This document shows, piece by piece, positions 9,214-17,119 of a DNA stretch of 64,000 nucleotides. Position numbers and translations under genes: made by a program. The DNA lies in NCBI RefSeq assembly GCF_001983175.1, contig NZ_MNPW01000003.1, positions 1 through 64,000 on the forward strand. Direction: 5' to 3'. The DNA comes from Pseudomonas cedrina subsp. cedrina (GTDB lineage Bacteria; Pseudomonadota; Gammaproteobacteria; Pseudomonadales; Pseudomonadaceae). Each line of letters starts with the position of its first letter. Position 1 is the stretch's first letter. A model generated the notes under the pieces. It saw nothing but the letters and a program-made list of their open reading frames with translations, was not told the DNA's origin and did not search any database.

Positions 9214-10100
9214 TTAAGGCTCTCATTCCAAATAAACAACCCACGCATATGGGGTTTGTCGCCCGCGAAATTGCGCACTTCGAATTCACGGCGTGGGCCT
9301 GTCACCGGCAGGTTCCACAGCGCCACCTGGCCGGGCAGAAAAATCGGCAGCTTGAAGTCGCAATGGGCCTCGGCCTGGTCCAGCCCGCCGGGCGGTTGCT
9401 GCGCCGCCAGCGCGCGGCCCAGGGTCCACATGCCGTGGGCGATGGCGCGGCGAAAGCCGAAGAGCTTCGCGCCGATCACCGACGTGTGGATCGGGTTGAA
9501 ATCGCCCGATACCTTGGCAAAGCGCCGGCCCAGGTCGGCGGGCAGCACCCAGCGTTGGGTGCGCAGCAAGCCTTCCTCCGGCAACGGCAGCGCGTCGTCC
9601 CACGGCTCGCCAATCGGGCCCTTGACGTCACGGCGCAGGTACAGAGTGTCGCTCTCCCACACCAGGCAGCCGTTGCCGTAGGCGCGAGTGGCGATGCTCA
9701 GCGCCTGGCCTTTGGGATGGGCGACCCAGCGCTCGCAATACACTTCCAGGCGCAACGCCTGGCCTACGTTCAGGCGCTGGTGCTGACGAATGCGATTGGC
9801 CAGGTGCACCATGCCGCTGGCCGGGTACGGGAAACTCGGGCGGGTCAACAGCATCAAGTGCAACGGGAATGCCAACACATGGGGGTACGACAACGGCACG
9901 CCCTGCTCGCGGCGAAAACCACAAGCACGCGCATACGCGGCGATGCCGGTGGCGGACAGTTCCACCGCCGAGCGCACCAGGCGCGCCCTGGGCAGAACAG
10001 GCGCACCGTCGAGCTTGGGCTTGCGCAAGGCCCGCACGCCGTCCAGCAACAAGCGGGTGCGCGAGGGCGGCGAGTCGATAATCTGCGTCACGTAGTCCAT
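9210..10100 (-). CDS. MaoC-like (R)-hydratase / acyl dehydratase
   Basis: The 296-residue protein carries the MaoC hydratase signature SGDFNPIH in its C-terminal half (catalytic Asp and His), followed by the GMWTLGRAL segment. The N-terminal half looks like a degenerate hot-dog domain, giving the double hot-dog form of HtdX-type proteins. The family interconverts enoyl- and (R)-3-hydroxyacyl thioesters. It lies 3 nt after the fabG-like gene and overlaps the thiolase start, so these are one operon. The (R) stereochemistry would match the FabG-type reductase next to it rather than classical FadB. Confidence 0.87.
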   Translation of the reverse strand: MDYVTQIIDSPPSRTRLLLDGVRALRKPKLDGAPVLPRARLVRSAVELSATGIAAYARACGFRREQGVPLSYPHVLAFPLHLMLLTRPSFPYPASGMVHLANRIRQHQRLNVGQALRLEVYCERWVAHPKGQALSIATRAYGNGCLVWESDTLYLRRDVKGPIGEPWDDALPLPEEGLLRTQRWVLPADLGRRFAKVSGDFNPIHTSVIGAKLFGFRRAIAHGMWTLGRALAAQQPPGGLDQAEAHCDFKLPIFLPGQVALWNLPVTGPRREFEVRNFAGDKPHMRGLFIWNESLK

Positions 10101-10103
10101 GGC

Positions 10104-11447
10104 TCAGGCTCCCAGCAGGCTTTGGCCGCACACGCGTACGACTTGGCCGTTGACCCCGCCAGATGCCGGGTGCGCCAGCCAGGCAATGGTCTCGGCCACG
10201 TCGATCGGCTGCCCGCCCTGGGACAGCGAATTCATGCGCCGCCCCGCTTCGCGAATCATCAGCGGGATTTTTGCAGTCATCTGGGTTTCGATGAACCCCG
10301 GCGCCACTGCATTCACGGTGACATGCTGCGCTGCCGCACGCGGTGCCAGGCTCTGCACCAGGCCGATCACGCCGGCCTTGGACGTCGCGTAATTGCTTTG
10401 CCCCAGGTTGCCGGCAATGCCGGAGATCGACGACACGCAGACGATGCGTCCGCCGGGGTTGAGCCCCTGGCTCTCAAGCAATGCATCGCTCAACTGCAAC
10501 GGCGCCTCGAGGTTGACCGCCAGCACACTGCGCCAAGCGGCCTCGGTCATTTTGGCGATGGTCTTGTCGCGGGTAATCCCGGCGTTGTGCACCAGCACAT
10601 CGAAAGCACCGTGTTCGCTGACATGGGCTTGCAGCCGTGTGACGGCATCCGCCGCGGTGATATCCAAAGGCAGCGCCGAACCACCGAGACTGTCCGCCGC
10701 CTGTTGCAGCGCGGCCTCGGTCTGGGGCACATCCACGCAAACCACGTGGGCGCCGTCGCGCGCCAGCACTTGGGCGATCGCCAGGCCAATGCCTCGGGAC
10801 GCGCCGGTGACCAGGGCGCGGCGGCCGGCAAAAGGCTTGTCCCAATTGACGCTGACATGGCCGTCCACCGGTTTTTCAAGGCGCACCACTTGCCCCGACA
10901 CATAGGCCGAACGGCGCGACAGGAAGAAGCGCAAGCTGCTGTCCAGTGCGTCTTCGGCGCCAGGTGCCACGTAGATCAACTGCACGGTAATCGCCCGGCG
11001 CAGTTCCTTGGCCAGCGAACGCACCAAACCCTCGAGGGCGCGCTGGGCGATGGCCTGGGGCAAACCCTCGCAATGTTCCGGCGCGGTGCCAAGTACCACC
11101 ACCCGGCCATGTTGGCCGAGGCGCCTGGCATTGGCGTGGAAGAACCCGTAAAGCTCGTCCAGTTGTTGCGGACCGGCCACGGCGCTGGCGTCGAATACCG
11201 CACCTTGCACCTTGACCGTGGACGGCGCCGTGAGCGTGGCCGGGGTAGCGGTAACCGTGTCGGTGGCCGCGAAAATCCGCTGCACCTCGGCGGCCAGGCG
11301 CCCTGCCCCGGCGACGATGACCGGGTTGGCCAGGCCTTGTTGGCCGCTGCGATGGCGTTGCAGGGGCAAGGGCTGCGGCAAACCGACGGCCTGGGCCAGG
11401 CGACGGCCCCAGGGGGAATTGACGAACGAAAGGTAGCTGTCACTCAT
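10104..11447 (-). CDS. High-molecular-weight 3-oxoacyl reductase (FabG4-like, two-domain SDR)
   Basis: The 447-residue protein has an N-terminal degenerate Rossmann-like half and a C-terminal SDR domain with GASRGIG, HNAG and YATSK (catalytic Tyr and Lys). The length (mycobacterial FabG4 has 454 residues) and the extra N-terminal half separate it from ordinary 245-residue FabG. These enzymes use NADH to interconvert 3-keto and (R)-3-hydroxyacyl-CoA. An ATG at 11447 (MSDSY) is preferred over the upstream in-frame start at 11462, which would add five unlikely residues. It is first in the operon with maoC, thiolase and the acyl-CoA ligase. Confidence 0.88.
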   Translation of the reverse strand: MSDSYLSFVNSPWGRRLAQAVGLPQPLPLQRHRSGQQGLANPVIVAGAGRLAAEVQRIFAATDTVTATPATLTAPSTVKVQGAVFDASAVAGPQQLDELYGFFHANARRLGQHGRVVVLGTAPEHCEGLPQAIAQRALEGLVRSLAKELRRAITVQLIYVAPGAEDALDSSLRFFLSRRSAYVSGQVVRLEKPVDGHVSVNWDKPFAGRRALVTGASRGIGLAIAQVLARDGAHVVCVDVPQTEAALQQAADSLGGSALPLDITAADAVTRLQAHVSEHGAFDVLVHNAGITRDKTIAKMTEAAWRSVLAVNLEAPLQLSDALLESQGLNPGGRIVCVSSISGIAGNLGQSNYATSKAGVIGLVQSLAPRAAAQHVTVNAVAPGFIETQMTAKIPLMIREAGRRMNSLSQGGQPIDVAETIAWLAHPASGGVNGQVVRVCGQSLLGA

Positions 11448-11488
11448 AAGGCACTCACACAAATTCTGACCGTGTAAACCCGATCCAC

Positions 11489-11574
11489 TGTGGGAGCTGG
11501 CTTGCCTGCGATGGCGTCACCTCGGTTGAACTGACAGACCGAGGTGCCTGTATCGCAGGCAAGCCAGCTCCCAT
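11489..11574. repeat. REPIN
   Basis: tgtgggagctggcttgcctgcgatgg and the inverted tatcgcaggcaagccagctccca arm flank a spacer with its own dyad (cacctcggt...accgaggtg). It sits between fadE and the fabG operon on the same strand. Confidence 0.88.
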
Positions 11575-11599
11575 ACTGACCGCGTTCATTCAATGCGAC

Positions 11600-14125
11600 T
11601 CAGCTGACCGGTGCGTTTTCGCCTTGGGTCGTGCGGCGTTTCGCCGTCGGTTCCAACGCCTGCTTACGCTGCTGCAACGCCTCCAGCAGGCCGAAGTCCT
11701 GCGGGAAGTCATCCACCTGGATCGCGTGATCGGCATATTCCACATAGCGCGCCAGCAAGGCTTCTTCGTCGTCGCTGATCAGGTCCAGCGCCCGCGCCTT
11801 GACGCGCCAGGTGATGAAGGCGGTGGCGGAGATCGGCAGCGGTTCGATCAGGCCTTGCTTGACGGCAGGCTTGAGTCGGGCGTCGATCAGCTCGACCTGC
11901 GGCAACAGGCGCAGGCCCAGTTCGCCGTAGGCCAATTTGTCGATTTCCGGGCGAGGAATGTAGGAGTTGGCCAGCAAGCGGTCGCGGGTTTCGCCCGGTA
12001 CCTGCACCACATCGGCCACCTGGGCCAGCAGGCGGTCCGAAGGTTTGCGCAGCGGGATACCGAACGGGAAGGTCAACGCCTTCAGCACTGCGGCAGCAGG
12101 CTTGGACGGGTAGTTATCGAGCACTTCGGCCAAGGCTTCATGGGCGCGCAGCAACGCATCCTGGGCCGACCAATGCACCAGCGGCAGATCGGCCTGGGGC
12201 CGGCCGTCGTCCTCAAAACGCTTGAGCACGCAGGACAGGATGTACAGCTGCGAAAGAATATCTCCCAGGCGCCCGGTGATACTTTCCTTGCGCTTGAGAG
12301 CCCCGCCCAACACGCCCATGGAAACGTCCGAAATCAGGGCCAACACCACCGACAGGCGATTGGCCTGACGGTAGTAGGACGCCAACGCCGGCTCGGTTTT
12401 GGCCGGTACGGAAATCAGCCGCCCACCGGTCAGCGAATGCACCGCTGCGCGTACGGTGTTGGCCAGCACAAAGCTCACATGGCCGAACAGGGCGCTGTCG
12501 AAGTCTTCCAGCGCCTTGCGCCGGTCAGGGTTGCGCGCCGCTTCCATCTCGCGCAACACATAGGGATGGCAGCGGATCAGCCCTTGGCCAAAGATGATCA
12601 GGCAGCGCGTCATGATGTTCGCGCCTTCCACCGTAATGGCGATGGGGCTTTGCTGGTAGGCCCGGGCCAGGAAGTTGTTGGGGCCCATGCAAATGCCCTT
12701 GCCGGCGACGATGTCCATGCCGTCATTGACGATGATCCGCGCGCGCTCGGTGACATGGTATTTGGCGATGGCCGAGATCACCGACGGCTTCTCACCCGCA
12801 TCCAGGGAGGCCACCGAAACTTTGCGCACCGCATCGCAGGCATACAGGTGCCCGGCCATCCGCGCCAGGGGCGCCTGCACGCCTTCGAATTTGCCGATGG
12901 GCAGGCCGAACTGCTTGCGCATCGCGGCATAGGCGGTGGTGCCGCGCACCGCGACCTTGGCCAGACCAACGTTGGACGACGGCAGGGAAATCGCGCGCCC
13001 GGCGGCCAGGCATTCCATCAGCATGCGCCAGCCGTTGCCGACTTGCTCACGGCCGCCGATCACCCATTCCAGCGGGATGAACACATCCTTGCCGGTGGTA
13101 GGACCGTTCTGGAACACGGCATTGAGGGGCCAATGACGCCGCCCGCTGTTAACGCCGGGGTGGGACGTGGGGATCAACGCGCAGGTGATGCCCAGCGAAC
13201 CCGGCTGGCCGAGCAGCCCGTCCGGGTCTTCTGCGCGAAATGCCAAGCCGAGCACCGTGGCGATCGGGCCGAGGGTGATGTAGCGCTTGTCCCAGGTCAC
13301 ACGAAAACCCAGCACTTGCTCACCTTCGTGCAGGCCTTTGCAGACAATGCCCAGGTCCGGGATCGCCCCCGCATCGGAGCCGGCATAGGGGCTGGTCAGC
13401 GCAAAACAGGGAATGTCTTCACCCCGCGCCAGACGCGGCAGGTAGTAATTGCGCTGGGCATCGGTGCCGTAATGCAACAGCAGCTCGGCCGGCCCCAGGG
13501 AGTTGGGCACCATCACCGAAATCGCCGCCGCCGAACAGCGCGTCGACAGCTTCATCACCACCTGCGAGTGCGCATAATGGGAGAAACCTTTGCCGCCGTA
13601 CTGCTTGGGAATGATCATGCCCAGGAAGCCCGCGTCCTTGGTGTACTGCCAGCCTTCGGGCGACATGTCCTGCCAGACCTGGGTGGTTTCCCAGTCGTTG
13701 GCGATGTCGCACAGGGTTTCCACTTCGTTGTCGAGGAAGGCTTGCTCTTCGGCGCTCAGGCTGGCCGGTGCGGCTTGCAACAAGCGCTGCCAATCGGGCT
13801 TGCCGCTGAACAGCTCGGCGTCCCACCACACGGTGCCGGACTCGATGGCGGCACGCTCGGTGTCGGACATCGCCGGCATGATTGTGCGAAACAGGTCCAA
13901 GGCCTTGCGGGTGAGCAAGGTGCGGCGCAGGGGTTTGAGGGTCATCAGCAACGCCGGCAACACCACCAGCACCGCCGCGACGCCAGTGCCGAACCCGGCC
14001 ACTGCATTGAACAGGTATCCCGCCGCCAGCCAGAGCACGCCAGCGCCCAACCACATGGCGGCAGCCGCTTGTCGATAGGCCAGGGCGATCGCTGCTGCGA
14101 AACCCACTATTAACCAGATAACCAT
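11600..14125 (-). CDS. fadE: Acyl-CoA dehydrogenase, large FadE type
   Basis: The 841-residue protein has two hydrophobic N-terminal segments (within residues 1-60), then the acyl-CoA dehydrogenase core with FALTSPYAGSDAG, and a long C-terminal extension typical of E. coli FadE (814). It oxidises acyl-CoA to trans-2-enoyl-CoA with FAD, the first beta-oxidation step. The hydrophobic N-terminus suggests membrane association. It lies upstream of the fabG-maoC-thiolase-fadD operon, separated by a REPIN, and just downstream of the alkane block. An AT-rich dyad (14218-14235) in its promoter region is partly repeated beyond fadL copy 2. Confidence 0.92.
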   Translation of the reverse strand: MVIWLIVGFAAAIALAYRQAAAAMWLGAGVLWLAAGYLFNAVAGFGTGVAAVLVVLPALLMTLKPLRRTLLTRKALDLFRTIMPAMSDTERAAIESGTVWWDAELFSGKPDWQRLLQAAPASLSAEEQAFLDNEVETLCDIANDWETTQVWQDMSPEGWQYTKDAGFLGMIIPKQYGGKGFSHYAHSQVVMKLSTRCSAAAISVMVPNSLGPAELLLHYGTDAQRNYYLPRLARGEDIPCFALTSPYAGSDAGAIPDLGIVCKGLHEGEQVLGFRVTWDKRYITLGPIATVLGLAFRAEDPDGLLGQPGSLGITCALIPTSHPGVNSGRRHWPLNAVFQNGPTTGKDVFIPLEWVIGGREQVGNGWRMLMECLAAGRAISLPSSNVGLAKVAVRGTTAYAAMRKQFGLPIGKFEGVQAPLARMAGHLYACDAVRKVSVASLDAGEKPSVISAIAKYHVTERARIIVNDGMDIVAGKGICMGPNNFLARAYQQSPIAITVEGANIMTRCLIIFGQGLIRCHPYVLREMEAARNPDRRKALEDFDSALFGHVSFVLANTVRAAVHSLTGGRLISVPAKTEPALASYYRQANRLSVVLALISDVSMGVLGGALKRKESITGRLGDILSQLYILSCVLKRFEDDGRPQADLPLVHWSAQDALLRAHEALAEVLDNYPSKPAAAVLKALTFPFGIPLRKPSDRLLAQVADVVQVPGETRDRLLANSYIPRPEIDKLAYGELGLRLLPQVELIDARLKPAVKQGLIEPLPISATAFITWRVKARALDLISDDEEALLARYVEYADHAIQVDDFPQDFGLLEALQQRKQALEPTAKRRTTQGENAPVS

Positions 14126-14217
14126 GGAAATACCTCTACTCGATTCAGGGTACGGCTACGTGCGCCAGGTCGGATGACATGCGGCGTAACGCCACACTAC
14201 AAAATTCGAAAACTATA

Positions 14218-14249
14218 TTCAAATTTTGTTTTGAAATTATTATTTAATC
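14218..14249. promoter_or_regulatory. AT-rich dyad upstream of fadE (shared motif copy A)
   Basis: TTCAAATTTTGTTTTGAA is an imperfect dyad in the fadE promoter region. The overlapping 21-mer at 14229-14249 matches 16997-17017 at 20 of 21 bases. It may be an operator; no regulator is known. Confidence 0.35.
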
Positions 14250-14256
14250 CTTGAGC

Positions 14257-14286
14257 GAAAAAAAAGGCGGCTGAGCGGGCCGCCTG
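14257..14286 (-). terminator. Rho-independent terminator of fadL copy 1
   Basis: On the minus strand AGGCGGC and GCCGCCT pair around a 7-nt loop and are followed by eight T residues. It begins about 38 nt after the porin stop codon. Confidence 0.85.
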
Positions 14287-14324
14287 GTCAATCAGTACCT
14301 TGGAGGGGTGGTTATCCTGAAAAG

Positions 14325-15779
14325 TCAGAAGGCGTAAGTGGCCGAAAGGCTGACGACGTCACCGGACGCATTGACCTTGCCGTCAAGGTTCGCAGCGCCA
14401 AGGCGGTCGACGTTGCGGGTCTTCAACTTCACCTGCTGAACGAATTGGTGGGAATACGCAACATCCAGTGTCAGGCCCTCGACTGCCTTCACCTCGTACC
14501 CGGCGCCAAGGGACAGGAACGTGCGATCCCCATCCGGTATTCGCGGGTCACGGGTCGAATTGCGCGTGGGCGTCTGGTCAATGGCCAGGCCTGCACGCAA
14601 GGTCAGTTCATCGGTCGCACGGAAGTCGCCGCCGAGGGCGTACATCCAGGTGTCTTTGTAGTTGTAGGGAATAGAGACGATCGTGACGTCGCCGGACGTG
14701 AGCGTCAGGTCTTTGAACGACGACCACTGCGTCCAGACCACACTTGCGCCCAGGGTTAAACGATCATTGAACCGGTGCACCCAGTCCAGGCCAGCAGTGG
14801 CGGGAATATCCAGCCGGGTGCTGGCTCGGGCACCGTCCGGAAACAGTTCGAGCCCCGGATAAGCCGTGCCGACCAGCGTACCGCTACCGCCGAACGGGCT
14901 CGGTTGGGTCATGAGGTTGTAGGAAAATTGATCGGCATGGATGTTGTACTTGCCGGTCATCCTGTTCTTGATCCTGGCGTGGTAGTTCAAGCCCACGGTG
15001 TCTTTGTCCGTGGGTTTCCAGGCGACGCCGGTAAACCAGCCTGCCGAGATATTGTCGACCTTGACGCGCATCAGCGCGCCCCCGACATCAGACGGAAAAG
15101 GAATGCCGCCCAATTCGGAATCGGACACCGCCGCCGCCGACAACAAGTCGATGTTCTGGCTGACGAAGCCTTTGCTGTGCTGGACGATCATGCCGCCCCC
15201 GATGGAAAACCGCTCGTTGACCTTGAACGACAAGGACCCTGTCAGCCCTACGGTTTCAATTTTGGTGTCCACTGCAAAGCCGCGCAGTTTCGAGTCTTCA
15301 TCCCAGGTTGAACGCATGCCCTGGGGCACAACCTGGCTCAGGCCAAAGGCGAATCGATCGCCCAGGGGCATCACCATGAAGCCCGTCGGCAGCCAGGCCG
15401 TGAACCCGCCTTGTCCGCCATCATTGGTGTTGACAGTGGTTGCCGAGCCGTCGGGAAAGCCATCGCTGTCCAGCGGCGTAGTGGAGATGGGGTTGCCTGC
15501 ATAGTCAGAGGCGTCGCCTTTGTACTTGATCCTGATGCGTGCGTAGTCAACCGTGAACTGCGCGATGTTGCGATCAACGAAGGCCATGGCGGCCGGGTTG
15601 TTATACGCCGAACTGGGATCGTTCCTGAACAGCGAACCGCCCGCGAACGCCCTCCCCCAACCGGGTGCGCCATAAGTCGGCGTGGAGAAACCGCCGGCCT
15701 GCACAGGCAAGGCAATCAGCAACTCGCCGATCAATGCCAGCCCCAGCAGAACCCGTACCTGTCGCTTTTTATCATTCAT
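14325..15779 (-). CDS. OmpP1/FadL-family outer-membrane transporter (copy 1)
   Basis: The 484-residue precursor has a signal peptide ending near LPVQA and the FadL N-terminal hatch region (WGRAFAGGSLFRND, SSAYNNPAAMAF). It ends SATYAF, with the terminal Phe needed for outer-membrane barrel assembly. FadL channels pass long-chain fatty acids and other hydrophobics, including alkanes. TAAGGAGTG precedes the start. The partner praB-like gene lies 102 nt upstream with an 11-bp hairpin between them. It is closely similar to copy 2 at 17120-18562 along its whole length. Context argues for hydrocarbon uptake feeding AlkB. Confidence 0.9.
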   Translation of the reverse strand: MNDKKRQVRVLLGLALIGELLIALPVQAGGFSTPTYGAPGWGRAFAGGSLFRNDPSSAYNNPAAMAFVDRNIAQFTVDYARIRIKYKGDASDYAGNPISTTPLDSDGFPDGSATTVNTNDGGQGGFTAWLPTGFMVMPLGDRFAFGLSQVVPQGMRSTWDEDSKLRGFAVDTKIETVGLTGSLSFKVNERFSIGGGMIVQHSKGFVSQNIDLLSAAAVSDSELGGIPFPSDVGGALMRVKVDNISAGWFTGVAWKPTDKDTVGLNYHARIKNRMTGKYNIHADQFSYNLMTQPSPFGGSGTLVGTAYPGLELFPDGARASTRLDIPATAGLDWVHRFNDRLTLGASVVWTQWSSFKDLTLTSGDVTIVSIPYNYKDTWMYALGGDFRATDELTLRAGLAIDQTPTRNSTRDPRIPDGDRTFLSLGAGYEVKAVEGLTLDVAYSHQFVQQVKLKTRNVDRLGAANLDGKVNASGDVVSLSATYAF

Positions 15780-15816
15780 ACGGCACTCCTTACTGCGATA
15801 GCCCTCAGCCTGCGCA

Positions 15817-15842
15817 ACCGGCGCCTCGCTTGAGGCGCCGGT
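15817..15842. promoter_or_regulatory. Intercistronic hairpin between praB-like 1 and fadL 1
   Basis: ACCGGCGCCTC pairs with GAGGCGCCGGT around a 4-nt loop. It has no T-tract on the minus strand, so it looks like an mRNA-stabilising or attenuating stem rather than a full terminator. A stem of the same length occupies the same place between praB-like 2 and fadL 2. Confidence 0.65.
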
Positions 15843-15881
15843 CTTTTAACGGGCGATCAGCCCTGTGTGCTCAAGCCAGCG

Positions 15882-16373
15882 TCAAGGCACAATGGTGAAT
15901 GCAGGCGTCGGCTTGACGCTCAGGCTCACCACGGTGCAGTTGCCCGCCAGGGATTGATTGGACGCGGTCAGCACGCCACCGCTGTAGCTGGAGGTGATGG
16001 TCGAAGCACCACACTTCGAGGCCGGGTACAGGATTGACCCGGCGATGGTGTAACCGACGTTGGACACAGAACCCTGGGTGGTCCCGGTCGCCGTCAATGT
16101 CCACGGCAGCCCGGTAATCTTGGGCAAGCTGCAAAGACCACCACCGGTGACGGCAACGCCGGTGATCTTCGCAACACCCGCGGCGTCGACATTGCCGGTG
16201 AAGGTCGCCCTACAGTTAACGGCAGCCTGGTAGGAAGACGGCGATTTCACCGAGATCGTGCCAGGAGCGGTGAAGTTGGTGTTTACAGGAGTGATGCTAT
16301 AGGCATTGGCCATGGAAGCGGCACCCATGCAAACTGCCAGGGCAGACAACGATACGAGGGTCTTGAAGTTCAT
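15882..16373 (-). CDS. PraB-like exported protein (alkane oxidation activator family), copy 1
   Basis: The 163-residue precursor has a clear signal peptide (TLVSLSALAVCMGAASMANA) and a small, Ser/Thr/Gly-rich mature domain of about 142 residues with four Cys. The family is annotated in pseudomonads as PraB, protein activator of alkane oxidation, an extracellular factor that helps growth on long alkanes in P. aeruginosa. It is about half identical to copy 2 by eye, with an almost identical signal peptide. It heads a praB-fadL pair and has a GGCGAG...CTCGCC leader hairpin just upstream. The biochemical activity of the family is not known. Confidence 0.7.
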   Translation of the reverse strand: MNFKTLVSLSALAVCMGAASMANAYSITPVNTNFTAPGTISVKSPSSYQAAVNCRATFTGNVDAAGVAKITGVAVTGGGLCSLPKITGLPWTLTATGTTQGSVSNVGYTIAGSILYPASKCGASTITSSYSGGVLTASNQSLAGNCTVVSLSVKPTPAFTIVP

Positions 16374-16396
16374 CTTTATTATTCCTCATCTATAAA

Positions 16397-16411
16397 GGCG
16401 AGTGACTCGCC
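16397..16411. promoter_or_regulatory. Leader hairpin of praB-like 1
   Basis: GGCGAG-tga-CTCGCC lies 24-38 nt upstream of the praB-like start and is followed by cgggggtaatggcc. The same stem and flank occur before praB-like 2, so the leader is conserved between copies. Confidence 0.55.
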
Positions 16412-16506
16412 GGGGGTAATGGCCGTGATCAAAAAGCCCTGCGCAAACAACAGGCCCTTTGGTCCAGCCAAATCATCAACTCACTGATCGGCACATAAAA
16501 AGAATC

Positions 16507-16788
16507 TCAGCTGAATACTTTAATGTGGGCGCGCTCGGCAACGCCATCCAAGTAAGACTTGATGACAAACGACAGGCCCACAGCGATCCATTTAATATGA
16601 GCGGCTGACTTGCCAGAGGCGTGTTCAATCATTGCTCTTCCCTGGAAACTTATATCAATTAGGTAGAACAACTTTCTTGCATCTGAACACAAGCCGAAAT
16701 AGGAATAATCTGAGCGATTAGTAGTACCAAACCACGCAAATAACATGCGCAATTGGTATATTCCCATGAGCGTAGGAAGTTTGCCCAA
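16507..16788 (-). CDS. Doubtful 93-codon open frame in an AT-richer gap
   Basis: A TTG-initiated frame of 93 codons, rich in aromatic and hydrophobic residues, with no recognisable domain, signal peptide or good ribosome-binding site. Its base composition is lower in GC than its neighbours. It lies between a remnant fadL tail and praB-like 1 in a segment (16374-17119) that otherwise holds no gene, so it is more likely degenerate or transferred DNA than a working gene. Confidence 0.2.
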   Translation of the reverse strand: MGKLPTLMGIYQLRMLFAWFGTTNRSDYSYFGLCSDARKLFYLIDISFQGRAMIEHASGKSAAHIKWIAVGLSFVIKSYLDGVAERAHIKVFS

Positions 16789-16865
16789 CAGCGATAACTT
16801 CGCACCTTGGACAAGTAGGAGATATGAACGGGTTGCGTGAGCATCCCGTTAAGAAGGAGCGCAGA

Positions 16866-16900
16866 GGATAAAGCGCCAAGATGCGCTTGGCGCTTTATCC
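16866..16900. terminator. Strong hairpin after the fadL remnant
   Basis: GGATAAAGCGCCAAG pairs perfectly over 15 bp with CTTGGCGCTTTATCC around a 5-nt loop. It lies 20 nt beyond the remnant stop codon, where a fadL terminator would be expected. It lacks a T-run. Confidence 0.55.
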
Positions 16901-16919
16901 TTAATGCTGGGGTACTGAC

Positions 16920-16979
16920 TTAGAACGCATAGGTAGCCGAAACAGAGACAACATCGCCTGAAGATTCGGACCTCGACAA
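16920..16979 (-). pseudogene. Remnant of a third FadL gene (C-terminal 19 codons)
   Basis: On the minus strand these bases read LSRSESSGDVVSVSATYAF and stop (TAA). The last 14 residues match the C-termini of the two complete FadL proteins (SGDVVSLSATYAF and RGDVVSLSATYEF) almost exactly, including the terminal Phe. Codon third positions differ from both, so this is not a recent copy of either. Upstream of the remnant the sequence changes directly into the AT-rich shared motif, and no barrel coding remains. This looks like a deletion scar of a third porin. Confidence 0.75.
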
Positions 16980-16980
16980 A

Positions 16981-17017
16981 CCAAATTAAAATTATTTTTT
17001 GAAATTTTTATTTAATC
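16981..17017. promoter_or_regulatory. AT-rich shared motif copy B
   Basis: CAAATT...TTTTGAAATTTTTATTTAATC repeats the fadE-upstream block (14220-14249) nearly base for base. It lies just after the fadL 2 gene, as copy A lies just after fadL 1, so it may be part of the duplicated unit. Confidence 0.4.
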
Positions 17018-17079
17018 GCTAGGCAAAAAATACGCACGACGGGTTTCGCCGGGTCTACCTATCTGCAGGAAGATCGGAA

Positions 17080-17099
17080 CGGGTCGCTGTGACGACCCG
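17080..17099 (-). terminator. Possible terminator of fadL copy 2
   Basis: CGGGTCG and CGACCCG form a 7-bp stem 21 nt after the porin stop. On the minus strand it is followed only by TTCC, so termination may be weak. Confidence 0.4.
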
Positions 17100-17119
17100 C
17101 CGATGCGAGGCTCGCTGGC

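Noticed and set aside
9249..14113. Very long open frames on the plus strand opposite fabG/maoC (about 740 codons) and fadE (about 830 codons)
   Set aside because: They are Arg/Gln/His-rich mirror frames of strongly supported minus-strand enzymes, without recognisable domains, as expected in GC-rich DNA.
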